Assembly: GCA_965372355.1 (NCBI GenBank)
Contig: CBDVBZ010000026.1
Coordinates: 1-31,236 of the forward strand
Length of the DNA stretch: 31,236 nucleotides
Direction: 5' to 3'
Origin: CBDVBZ01 sp965372355
Lineage (GTDB): Bacteria > Krumholzibacteriota > Krumholzibacteriia > WVZY01
A program made the translations under genes and the position numbers. Positions 24,575 to 31,236 of this stretch are shown here, in pieces. The notes beneath the pieces were generated by a model. That model searched no databases. It was not told the origin of the DNA and saw only the letters and a program-made list of their open reading frames with translations. The first letter of the stretch is position 1. Each line of letters begins with the position of its first letter.

Positions 24575-26212
24575 ATGAGACGAACGAGTCCGGTTCTGCT
24601 GGCGTTCATCCTGTTTCTGGCATCCTGCGGCGGCAACGATGCCGACCGGGTCGCCGGGCAGGTGGGAGATCCCGTTGATAAACCGACACGCGGCGGATCG
24701 GTGCTTCGCCATCTGGAATCGGATTGCAAGACGCTCAACTGGGTCCTCTACACAACGGTCTACGAAGACTACGTGCTTCGCTATCTCTACGATCGCTTGC
24801 TCGACTACGACAAAGACCTCAAGATCATCCCCGTTCTCGCCAAAGACTACGATATCAGCAGAGACCATCTGAAAATCACCGTCACGCTCCGCGACAGCGT
24901 CTTCTGGCACGACGGTGAACCCGTCACATCGGCGGACGTCAAATTCACGGTCGACAAGATCCTCGATCCCGCGGTGCCGGCGGTCAACAAGCGCTCATGG
25001 TTCGAGAAGCTGGACCGGGTCGAGACGCCCGATGAAAAAACCGTTGTGTTTGTCTGGTCCGAGCCCTACGCACCATCTCTTCATGCGCTGACTCAGTTGG
25101 CGCCGATGCCCAAACACATCTATGGAACGGGTGATTTCCTCGAGAATCCGGCCAACCGGGCACCGGTCGGCAGCGGCGCGTTCAAATTCGAGGAATGGCG
25201 TACGGCACAAACGATCAGTCTCGTCCGCAACGAAAACTACTACAGGGAAAATGCGTACCTGGACAAAGTCATTTTTCGAATCATTCCCGATGGGGCCGTG
25301 GCCCTGAGCGCGCTCAAGACCGGCGAAATCGACGAGATGCGGGTGAGGCAGACACAGTGGGAAACCCAGACAAACGATGCCGATTTTCTCAAGCGGTTCG
25401 AAAAGGCGGTCTACTACGTCCCCCAGTACAACTATCTCGCATGGAATTGCCGGTCCGTCTGGTTCAGGGACGCACGTGTGCGCAACGCCTTAACACTGCT
25501 TTTCGACCGTGAAACCCTCAATGAAAAAGTCTACTCTGGATACGCCCAACTGGTGAGCGGTCCCTTTTATATCAACTCGTGGGCGTATGACAGGTCGGTC
25601 GAACCACTGCCCCACGACCCCGTGCGGGCAAAGGAATTGCTCGACGAGGCGGGGTGGATCGACAGCGACGGTGACGGGATCAGGGACAAGGATGGCGTGG
25701 ATTTTGAGTTCGAGTTCTCTTCTACGGGGAGCCGGATCGCGCTCGAGTATGGACAACTGCTCCAGGAGGAGTGTGCAAACGTCGGTATCACGCTCAAGAT
25801 CCGCCGGCTCGATGGGGCGACGTATTTCGACAGGACCTTCAAGGGCCAGTACGATGCCGCCGCGCTGTCGTGGAGGCTGGATCCCGACCCCGATGTATTT
25901 GATATGTTTCACTCGAGCGAGGTGCCGCCGATTGGTCTCAATCACACATTCTACAGCAACTCCCGCGTCGATAGTCTGCTGGAGCTCGGCCGGGTCGAAT
26001 TCGACCGCGCGCGGCGTACGGAGATCTACCATCAGGTGCACCGTTTGATTCACGAGGACCAGCCCTACACGTTTGTAAACTCGGTCCCGGAGAAAAGACC
26101 CATCAGCAAGAGGATTGGAAACGTCACGATTTCGCCGCGAGGGCCGTTTCTCTTCTTCCCCGGGGCCAACTACTGGTTCATCAGGCCAGGTATCGTAGAA
26201 GCAAGAAAGTAA
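24575..26212 (+). CDS. Peptide/oligopeptide ABC transporter substrate-binding lipoprotein
   Basis: A 545-residue family 5 solute-binding protein (DppA/OppA type). Lipoprotein signal: FLASC with Cys18. Family blocks: LRYLYDRLLDYDKDLKIIPVLAKDYDI, KITVTLRDSVFWHDGEPVTSADVKFTVDKIL and VGSGAFKFEEW. It sits at the head of an operon with two permeases (15 nt to the next start). The ligand is probably a di- or oligopeptide, but family 5 also includes nickel, heme and sugar binders, and sequence alone does not tell. Confidence 0.9.
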   Translation: MRRTSPVLLAFILFLASCGGNDADRVAGQVGDPVDKPTRGGSVLRHLESDCKTLNWVLYTTVYEDYVLRYLYDRLLDYDKDLKIIPVLAKDYDISRDHLKITVTLRDSVFWHDGEPVTSADVKFTVDKILDPAVPAVNKRSWFEKLDRVETPDEKTVVFVWSEPYAPSLHALTQLAPMPKHIYGTGDFLENPANRAPVGSGAFKFEEWRTAQTISLVRNENYYRENAYLDKVIFRIIPDGAVALSALKTGEIDEMRVRQTQWETQTNDADFLKRFEKAVYYVPQYNYLAWNCRSVWFRDARVRNALTLLFDRETLNEKVYSGYAQLVSGPFYINSWAYDRSVEPLPHDPVRAKELLDEAGWIDSDGDGIRDKDGVDFEFEFSSTGSRIALEYGQLLQEECANVGITLKIRRLDGATYFDRTFKGQYDAAALSWRLDPDPDVFDMFHSSEVPPIGLNHTFYSNSRVDSLLELGRVEFDRARRTEIYHQVHRLIHEDQPYTFVNSVPEKRPISKRIGNVTISPRGPFLFFPGANYWFIRPGIVEARK

Positions 26213-26227
26213 ACCTTCGCGTACCAA

Positions 26228-27205
26228 ATGCTGATCTACACTCTTCGCCGTCTGGCATACCTGGTTCCGACACTCCTCGGCATTACAATCGTTACGTTCT
26301 TCATCATTTCGCTCGCACCTGGCAACCCCGCCGACGCCGTGCGCGGCACCACAACGGTCTCGCCGGAAGTCTACGACCAAATGCTCCGGCTCTACGGACT
26401 GGACAAACCGATTCTCGTGCGCTACGGGATCTGGCTCAAGCGTCTCGTCACATTCGATTTTGGTACGTCTTTTGTCGATCATCGCCCCGTGCTGACCAAA
26501 ATCGGGGAGCGTTTGCCCGCCACGTTGATACTCAACGGTGCATCCCTCTTTCTAACACTGCTCTTCGCCATACCGTTCGGGCTGTACGCTGCGGTGCGCC
26601 AGCACTCCCGGTTCGACAAGATCGGCGGCACGGTGCTCTACATGCTCTACTCGCTGCCGGAGTTCTGGGTGGCGCTGCTGCTGATCATGCTCTTCGGAGT
26701 CAAACTAGACATCCTACCCTTTATCGGTATCGAGTCTTTGAATGCGGGGGAGCTTGGATTCTGGGCGCGTCTGTGGGATCGGACGCTGCATATGGTGTTG
26801 CCAACGATCTGTCTTACATACGGAGCGCTGGCTTTTCTCTCGCGGTTTGTCAGGGGTTCAACGCTCGAAATCATCCATCAGGATTATATTCGCACCGCCC
26901 GGGCTAAGGGGCTCGATGACAGTCACGTTGTATACAAACACATCTTCAAGAACACGCTGATCCCGGTGGTCACGTTGCTCGGCATACTTCTCCCGACGCT
27001 CATCAGCGGAAGCATCATACTCGAGTATATCTTCAGCTGGCCGGGGATCGGCCAGCTGTTCTTTACGGCGGTCATGTCCCGCGATTATCCGACGGTAATG
27101 GGACTGAGCTTTATCACATCTCTTCTCGTGCTGCTGAGCACGCTATTCGCGGATCTGCTCTATACGTGGATAGATCCCAGGGTGAGCTATGAACAAAGAG
27201 CCTGA
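26228..27205 (+). CDS. ABC peptide transporter permease, DppB type
   Basis: A 325-residue permease with six predicted helices. It starts with the hallmark MLIYTLRRLAYLVPTLLGI and FFIISLAPGNPADA, and has the cytoplasmic EAA loop YIRTARAKGLDDSHVVYKHIFKNTLIPVV (about 222-250), which binds the ATPase, and the closing DLLYTWIDPRVSY typical for DppB. No Shine-Dalgarno precedes the ATG, so it may depend on coupling with the gene before. Its 3' end overlaps the next gene by 17 nt. Confidence 0.93.
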   Translation: MLIYTLRRLAYLVPTLLGITIVTFFIISLAPGNPADAVRGTTTVSPEVYDQMLRLYGLDKPILVRYGIWLKRLVTFDFGTSFVDHRPVLTKIGERLPATLILNGASLFLTLLFAIPFGLYAAVRQHSRFDKIGGTVLYMLYSLPEFWVALLLIMLFGVKLDILPFIGIESLNAGELGFWARLWDRTLHMVLPTICLTYGALAFLSRFVRGSTLEIIHQDYIRTARAKGLDDSHVVYKHIFKNTLIPVVTLLGILLPTLISGSIILEYIFSWPGIGQLFFTAVMSRDYPTVMGLSFITSLLVLLSTLFADLLYTWIDPRVSYEQRA

Positions 27206-28256
27206 TGGCAATCCGGTGAAGGCGAAGAGCGCCGACGAGAGCGTGGGCTTTGTTGGCATTGCCTGGCGCAGACTCAAACGTGACCGCTACGCGATGACCG
27301 GGCTCTATGTCATCATAGCGCTCTTTATCATCGCCTATCTTGCCCCCGTCCTGGCGAACAGCAAACCGATCGCGATGCGCTTCGAGGGTCGGTTGTATTT
27401 TCCCGCCGTAGCCGAGCTTTTTCCGTTCAAGCACGTTCTCCGTTACCCCGAGCTCCGCGCGCTGGATTTCACCGTGGTTCGTGGCGACGAGTCGATCTGG
27501 CGGTTGAGGGCACCGATCCCCTACTCGCCAAACAAGTCGTCGCTTGGCGAGAAGCTCGCCCCGCCGAGCCGACGCCACTGGATGGGCACGGATACGTTGG
27601 GACGCGACGTGTGCAGTCGCGTGATTCACGGCGCGGCGATTCCCCTGAAGGTCGGGCTGGTGGCCGTCGCCATTGCGCTCGTGATCGGGCTGACGCTCGG
27701 GTCGCTCGCCGGCTACTACGGAGGGGTAACGGATGTCGTGATTTCGAGGCTCATCGAGGTGGTGATGTGCTTTCCCGTGCTGTTTCTCGTTCTCGCGGTC
27801 ATCGCGTTTCTGCCACCGAGCATTTTCAATATTATGGTCGTTATCGGCATCACCCGGTGGACGGGGATCGCCCGCTACACCCGAGCCGAGTTTCTGAGAA
27901 TCAAGAATGAGGATTTTGCCTACGCGGCGCGCGCCCTCGGTGCAAGCGATCGCAAAATCATTTTCAGGCATATCCTGCCAAACTCGCTCGCACCCGTCCT
28001 CATCTCGGCAATGTTTGGTATTGCCGGTGCGGTACTGGTCGAGGCGGCCCTCAGCTTCCTCGGGCTGGGCGTTCAACCGCCCACGCCGAGTTGGGGCGGT
28101 ATCCTCTCCGACGCCCGCGAGTTCCTCGATGTGGCGTGGTGGCTGGCCCTATTCCCCGGTCTCGGGATCTTCATCACGGTGACGGCATACAACATTCTGG
28201 GCGAGGGGCTGCGGGATGCCAGCGACCCCCGACACACACTTCCTGAGAGCCGGTAG
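27189..28256 (+). CDS. ABC peptide transporter permease, DppC/YejE type
   Basis: A 355-residue permease partner of the DppB-like protein. The N-terminal segment WRRLKRDRYAMTGLYVII, the outer-loop HWMGTDTLGRDVCSRVIHG, the EAA loop EDFAYAARALGASDRKIIFRHILPN and FLGLGVQPPTPSWGGIL are typical of DppC. Between helix 1 and GTDTLGRD lies a periplasmic insert of about 80 residues (SKPIAMRFEGRLYFP ... WRLRAPIPYSPNK) longer than in DppC and similar in plan to YejE, the permease of the oligopeptide/microcin C importer. No ATPase gene (DppD/DppF or YejF) follows; the downstream gene is on the other strand, so the ATPase must be encoded elsewhere. Confidence 0.92.
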   Translation: MNKEPDGNPVKAKSADESVGFVGIAWRRLKRDRYAMTGLYVIIALFIIAYLAPVLANSKPIAMRFEGRLYFPAVAELFPFKHVLRYPELRALDFTVVRGDESIWRLRAPIPYSPNKSSLGEKLAPPSRRHWMGTDTLGRDVCSRVIHGAAIPLKVGLVAVAIALVIGLTLGSLAGYYGGVTDVVISRLIEVVMCFPVLFLVLAVIAFLPPSIFNIMVVIGITRWTGIARYTRAEFLRIKNEDFAYAARALGASDRKIIFRHILPNSLAPVLISAMFGIAGAVLVEAALSFLGLGVQPPTPSWGGILSDAREFLDVAWWLALFPGLGIFITVTAYNILGEGLRDASDPRHTLPESR

Positions 28257-28378
28257 TCTGCCACTTGGGCAGGGCGAACGCCCTCACTTCATGACTCCCT
28301 CGCACTAATGGCTCAATCAGAGCGCTCGGTCGTAATGTCCGTTCGGGCGCTCGCCGTACCCTCGACATCCCTGCACAT
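28257..28378. other. Convergent intergenic region with two hairpins
   Basis: 122 nt between the permease and mutM ends. agggcg / cgccct (28271-28276 with 28279-28284) and a longer stem gagcgctcg with cgggcgctc (28320-28328 with 28344-28352, one G-U pair) could serve as terminators, but no T-run follows either on either strand. Confidence 0.3.
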
Positions 28379-29191
28379 TCACTTCTGGCAGCGCGGGCAG
28401 AAGTGCGTGCCGCGGCCGCTGAGAGTTATTTTCTGAATGAGTGAGCCGCAGCCGATACACTCGCCACCCTGGCGTCCGTAGACAGCGTGAAACCGTTGGA
28501 AATCCCCCTTCGAGCCGTCATGTTTTCGGTAGTCGCGCAGTGTCGACCCCCCGTGCTTTATCGCGCGTTTCAGGATCGTACGCGCGCTGGCGATTATCGC
28601 TCGAGCCTTGTCGGCGACTTCGCCGCCGGGTCTTGTCGGCCGGATCCCGGCGTGAAACAACGTTTCGTCCGCGTAGATGTTTCCGATACCCGAGAGGATG
28701 CGCTGATCGAGAAGCAGCGCTTTGATCGATGCCGTCCGGTTTGCGAGCTTCTTCTCCAGATAGCGTGCGCCGGCAGCGAACGGGTCCGGTCCGATATTCA
28801 ACTCGGTTTCGAGATCACACTGTTCGGCAATATAGAGGTGGCCGAAGCGTCGCGCGTCGTAGTAGCGGAGCTCCAGCCCGTCGTTGAAGTGGATTCGAAC
28901 ATGCAGGTGCTTCGCCCTGTGTGCGCCGGACCCCGTCCCGCGCATGTGGATGACCAGTCTTCCGGTCATGCCCAGGTTGACGAGCATGAGACCGGAGGGG
29001 TCGAAACGAAACACCGCGTTTTTGCCAACGCGCTCGACCGAGGAGACCGTACGACCCACCAACCGGCACAGGGCTAGACTGCCGCTTCTGTAGAGGCTTT
29101 TGTGCGTGAGACGTGTGCGGAGAACACGGCGGCCGACCAACGGTGCTCTTAAGCCCCGGACGATGGTTTCTACCTCGGGAAGCTCGGGCAT
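28379..29191 (-). CDS. mutM: Formamidopyrimidine-DNA glycosylase MutM/Fpg
   Basis: A 270-residue bifunctional glycosylase/AP lyase that removes 8-oxoguanine and formamidopyrimidines. The start is the ATG at 29191, so that the catalytic N-terminal proline is exposed in MPELPEVETIVRGL (Pro2, Glu3); AGAGGA stands upstream. ERVGKNAVFRF holds the conserved Lys, ILSGIGNIYADETLF is the H2TH region, and a C-terminal zinc finger is complete: CIGC at the start and CPRC at the end. An open frame 7 residues longer (from 29212) would block the catalytic proline and is rejected. Divergent from the radical SAM gene. Confidence 0.96.
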   Translation of the reverse strand: MPELPEVETIVRGLRAPLVGRRVLRTRLTHKSLYRSGSLALCRLVGRTVSSVERVGKNAVFRFDPSGLMLVNLGMTGRLVIHMRGTGSGAHRAKHLHVRIHFNDGLELRYYDARRFGHLYIAEQCDLETELNIGPDPFAAGARYLEKKLANRTASIKALLLDQRILSGIGNIYADETLFHAGIRPTRPGGEVADKARAIIASARTILKRAIKHGGSTLRDYRKHDGSKGDFQRFHAVYGRQGGECIGCGSLIQKITLSGRGTHFCPRCQK

Positions 29192-29363
29192 CGGTTCCTC
29201 TGCTGACCGCATGCTTGGGTTTGCCTGACAAAATTGGACTTCTGAAGCGGGCGTCCTCCGGTTATACTCCTTTTACCCGGCATGGGCAACCCACAAGAGG
29301 GTTGGCTCGTCCAGAACGACGGTCTCTCCGTTTATACAAACACCCGAGAGGTTAGGAGCTGTA
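29192..29363. other. Divergent region mutM / radical SAM gene
   Basis: 172 nt. For the plus strand, TATACT (29263-29268) is a good -10 with a poor -35 (TTCTGA, 29240-29245, 17 nt away). A hairpin caaccc / gggttg (29287-29292 with 29299-29304) lies in the presumed leader. AGGAG at 29354-29358 is the ribosome-binding site that sets the downstream TTG start. Confidence 0.35.
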
Positions 29364-31136
29364 TTGTCGAGCGATTCACTAAAGCGAACCGTACTCGACC
29401 GGGTCTTGCCGCGCGTGCAAACGCCGGCGCAATACACCGGTGGCGAACGAAACGCGATCCGCAAGGATCACGCATCGGTCGATCTCAAGGTAGCCCTGGC
29501 CTTTCCGGACACCTACAGCATCGGGATGTCCCATCTCGGGCTTCAGATTCTCTATCACATGCTCAACGGGCGTGCCGATGTTCTGGCGGAGCGCGTCTTC
29601 GCGCCCTGGCCCGATATGGAAAACGAGCTGCGGAAGCGAGATCTGCCTATTTATACACTGGAGTCCTTCACACCGCTCGGGGAGTTCGATGTCATCGGTG
29701 TCTCGATGCAGTACGAGCTCTGCTACACGAACTTTCTGAACATGCTCGATCTCGCCGGAGTTCAGGCGAGGACCGAGGATCGGACCACCCACGACCCCGT
29801 GATACTCGGCGGCGGTTCGATCAGCCTCGCGATGGAACCAGCGGCGCCGTTCTTTGACGCCATCCTCGTGGGCGACGCGGAGGATGTCCTCGACCAGATT
29901 GTCGATACCGTTATCGAGTGGCGCCGTAGCGGGCAACCGCGCCGGATGCTACACCAATCGTTCTGTCGAATCCCGGGCGTCTACGTGCCCTCGCTCTACC
30001 AGATCCACTATAACACCGACGGCACCATCGAGCGCATCGAGAACCTCTCGCCCGCACCGCGCGTCGTGGCCAAGACAACCGTCCGAGACTTCGAGAACGC
30101 ACCGTACCCGACGCGCCCCGTGATGCCCAACGTCACGGTGGTCCACCAGCGGATCAACATCGAGATCATGAGAGGCTGTCCGAACCAGTGCAGGTTCTGC
30201 CAGGCGGTCAAACACTACCGCCCCCTCAAGTACAGACCCATAGAACGGATCCTCGAGCTGTGCGAAGAGACGTATCGCAACACCGGGTACGAAGAGATCT
30301 CGCTGACCAGCCTGTCGACGGCCGACTATCCCGGGATTCAAGATCTCATTCCGGCCATCGCGAAGCGTTTTGACGCCCGTCGGGTCAATGTCACGCTCCC
30401 GTCGCTTCGGGTCGGAGGAGAGCTGGAACGCCTGCCGGGTCTGGTAAGCACGGTTAGAAAGTCAGGGCTCACGATGGCCCCGGAGGTCGCGACGGACAAA
30501 CTGCGCGAGATCATCCGCAAGCCGATTCGGAATCAGGATCTGTTGAACGGCTGTGCCGCCGCCTGGCGCGCAGGCTACCAGCTATTAAAGTTCTACTTTC
30601 TCATTGGCGTTCCCACCGAGGCCCGGGACGATCTCAGGGGCATCATCGAGCTTTCCGCGCTGGCGAGCATGGCCCGCACAAAGACACATCGCAAACGGGG
30701 AAAAATCAACATCGCCGTTTCGTCGCACATTCCCAAACCTCACACACCGTTTCAGTGGGAGGCAATGGACTCGCGAGAGGAACTGCTGTCCAAACAGGCC
30801 TACATTCGATCCTGCAACCGGTCATCGTATCTCCGCTTGAAGTTCCACAACGTGGATGAGAGCTACGTCGAGTCGGTGTTCTCGAGGGGTGACCGGCGTC
30901 TCGCGACAGCCCTGCTCAAGGCCCGCGAGCGTGGAATGCGCATGGATGCCTGGCGGGAGCATTTCGACTTTGAGGCGTGGCGCGAAGTGTTCGAAGATGC
31001 CGGCGTCGACTCGGACTTCTACGCGCTCCGCAAGCGCAGCAACGACGAGATCCTGCCGTGGGACATGATCACGGTTGGATCCCCCACCGAGTATCTTCTC
31101 AAGGAACAGAAACGCGCCCGCACCGCGATGCGGTAA
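29364..31136 (+). CDS. TIGR03960-type radical SAM protein (B12-binding-like N-terminus)
   Basis: A 590-residue radical SAM enzyme. The cluster motif is CPNQCRFC (Cys272, Cys276, Cys279), preceded by INIEIMRG, as in the TIGR03960 family; the N-terminal half (about 35-200: LAFPDTYSIGMSHLGLQILYHML, VIGVSMQYELCYTNFLNML, PVILGGGSISLAMEPAAPFFDAILVGDAED) is the Rossmann, cobalamin-binding-like part. Later blocks (NVTLPSLRVGG, MAPEVATDKLREII, KFYFLIGVPTE, VSSHIPKPHTPFQW) are also family-typical. In many bacteria this gene is followed by a DUF2344 (TIGR03936) partner and then by rng/rplU; the window ends before that can be seen. The TTG at 29364 is supported by AGGAG six bases upstream. Substrate unknown; an RNA or ribosomal role has been suggested by context only. 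Confidence 0.88.
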   Translation: MSSDSLKRTVLDRVLPRVQTPAQYTGGERNAIRKDHASVDLKVALAFPDTYSIGMSHLGLQILYHMLNGRADVLAERVFAPWPDMENELRKRDLPIYTLESFTPLGEFDVIGVSMQYELCYTNFLNMLDLAGVQARTEDRTTHDPVILGGGSISLAMEPAAPFFDAILVGDAEDVLDQIVDTVIEWRRSGQPRRMLHQSFCRIPGVYVPSLYQIHYNTDGTIERIENLSPAPRVVAKTTVRDFENAPYPTRPVMPNVTVVHQRINIEIMRGCPNQCRFCQAVKHYRPLKYRPIERILELCEETYRNTGYEEISLTSLSTADYPGIQDLIPAIAKRFDARRVNVTLPSLRVGGELERLPGLVSTVRKSGLTMAPEVATDKLREIIRKPIRNQDLLNGCAAAWRAGYQLLKFYFLIGVPTEARDDLRGIIELSALASMARTKTHRKRGKINIAVSSHIPKPHTPFQWEAMDSREELLSKQAYIRSCNRSSYLRLKFHNVDESYVESVFSRGDRRLATALLKARERGMRMDAWREHFDFEAWREVFEDAGVDSDFYALRKRSNDEILPWDMITVGSPTEYLLKEQKRARTAMR

Positions 31137-31236
31137 AGCTCGGGTTCCTAGAAAGAGCCTCGCTCGCCCCCTCAAAAACCGGATCGGGATAGGGGAGCCG
31201 GATCGCTCCGGCTTCCCCTCCCACACCACCCGGCAT
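31137..31236. other. 3' intergenic region with strong hairpin
   Basis: A stem of about 11 bp with one bulged base (31192-31202 with 31207-31218, loop tcgc). On the plus strand it has no T-run. Read on the minus strand the sequence continues to TTTTTG (complement of about 31173-31178), so it may end transcripts coming from the right. Confidence 0.4.

Noticed and set aside
25490..26482. Minus-strand 330-residue frame under the binding protein and permease
   Set aside because: Antisense shadow of two genes with clear family motifs; no motif of its own.
27114..28076. Minus-strand 320-residue frame under the DppC-type permease
   Set aside because: Composition rich in Arg, Asp, His and Glu as expected from the antisense of a membrane protein gene; no known domain.
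1..31236. Mobile element, prophage, CRISPR or defence island
   Set aside because: No transposase, integrase, terminal repeats, repeat-spacer pattern or defence-type gene seen; all long genes are ordinary chromosomal families.

Overview
The window looks like a chromosomal segment of a Gram-negative, moderately GC-rich bacterium. Three things point to the FCB side of the tree, including candidate relatives such as Krumholzibacteriota or Eisenbacteria: a secreted protein with a C-terminal tail of the kind used for type IX secretion (21594-23555), a very short ATP synthase epsilon subunit like those of Chlorobi and Bacteroidetes, and lipoprotein signal peptides. The phylum is inference; no rRNA or other strong taxonomic marker is present. 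I see no tRNA, rRNA, CRISPR array, insertion sequence, integrase or phage gene. It reads as a housekeeping-type region with a few unusual members.

Layout. 38-313 (-) is a tiny, almost wholly hydrophobic protein. 645-7790 (+) is a complete F-type ATP synthase operon in the order atpZ, atpI-like, atpB, E, F, H, A, G, D, C, preceded by a leader with two tandem hairpins. 7802-9517 (-) is a soluble GAF-PAS sensor histidine kinase convergent with atpC. 9690-14677 (+) is a three-gene operon: two tandem paralogous membrane glycosyltransferases (GT39/GT-C type) with TPR tails, then a Ppx/GppA phosphatase. 14689-15408 (-) is an RluA-type pseudouridine synthase. 15493-18042 (+) is a metal-resistance pair, a CadC-like ArsR/SmtB repressor and a P1B metal ATPase, with a readable promoter and palindromic operator. 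18293-19966 (+) is a lipoprotein M28 metallopeptidase, overlapping tail to tail with a DASS-family transporter (19947-21425, -). 21594-23555 (-) is the secreted protein, with a clear promoter and terminator. 23771-24382 (-) is an AlkA-like DNA glycosylase. 24575-28256 (+) is a peptide ABC importer (binding protein and two permeases, no ATPase in view). 28379-29191 (-) is MutM, divergent from a TIGR03960-type radical SAM protein (29364-31136, +).

How the genes fit together. The ATP synthase is a standard proton-type enzyme by its c-subunit residues. The M28 peptidase, the peptide importer and the dicarboxylate-type transporter would suit an organism that degrades protein and takes up peptides and organic acids. 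The glycosyltransferase pair probably modifies envelope lipids or proteins.

The most unusual observations are the metal ATPase, which has Cys-Ser-Cys instead of Cys-Pro-Cys in its transport motif and Asn in place of the usual TM8 Asp, and the regulatory region before it, where one operator overlaps two divergent promoters. I did not find a clearly new multi-gene defence or metabolic system. The tandem GT39-TPR/Ppx operon is the nearest thing to an uncharacterised gene set.
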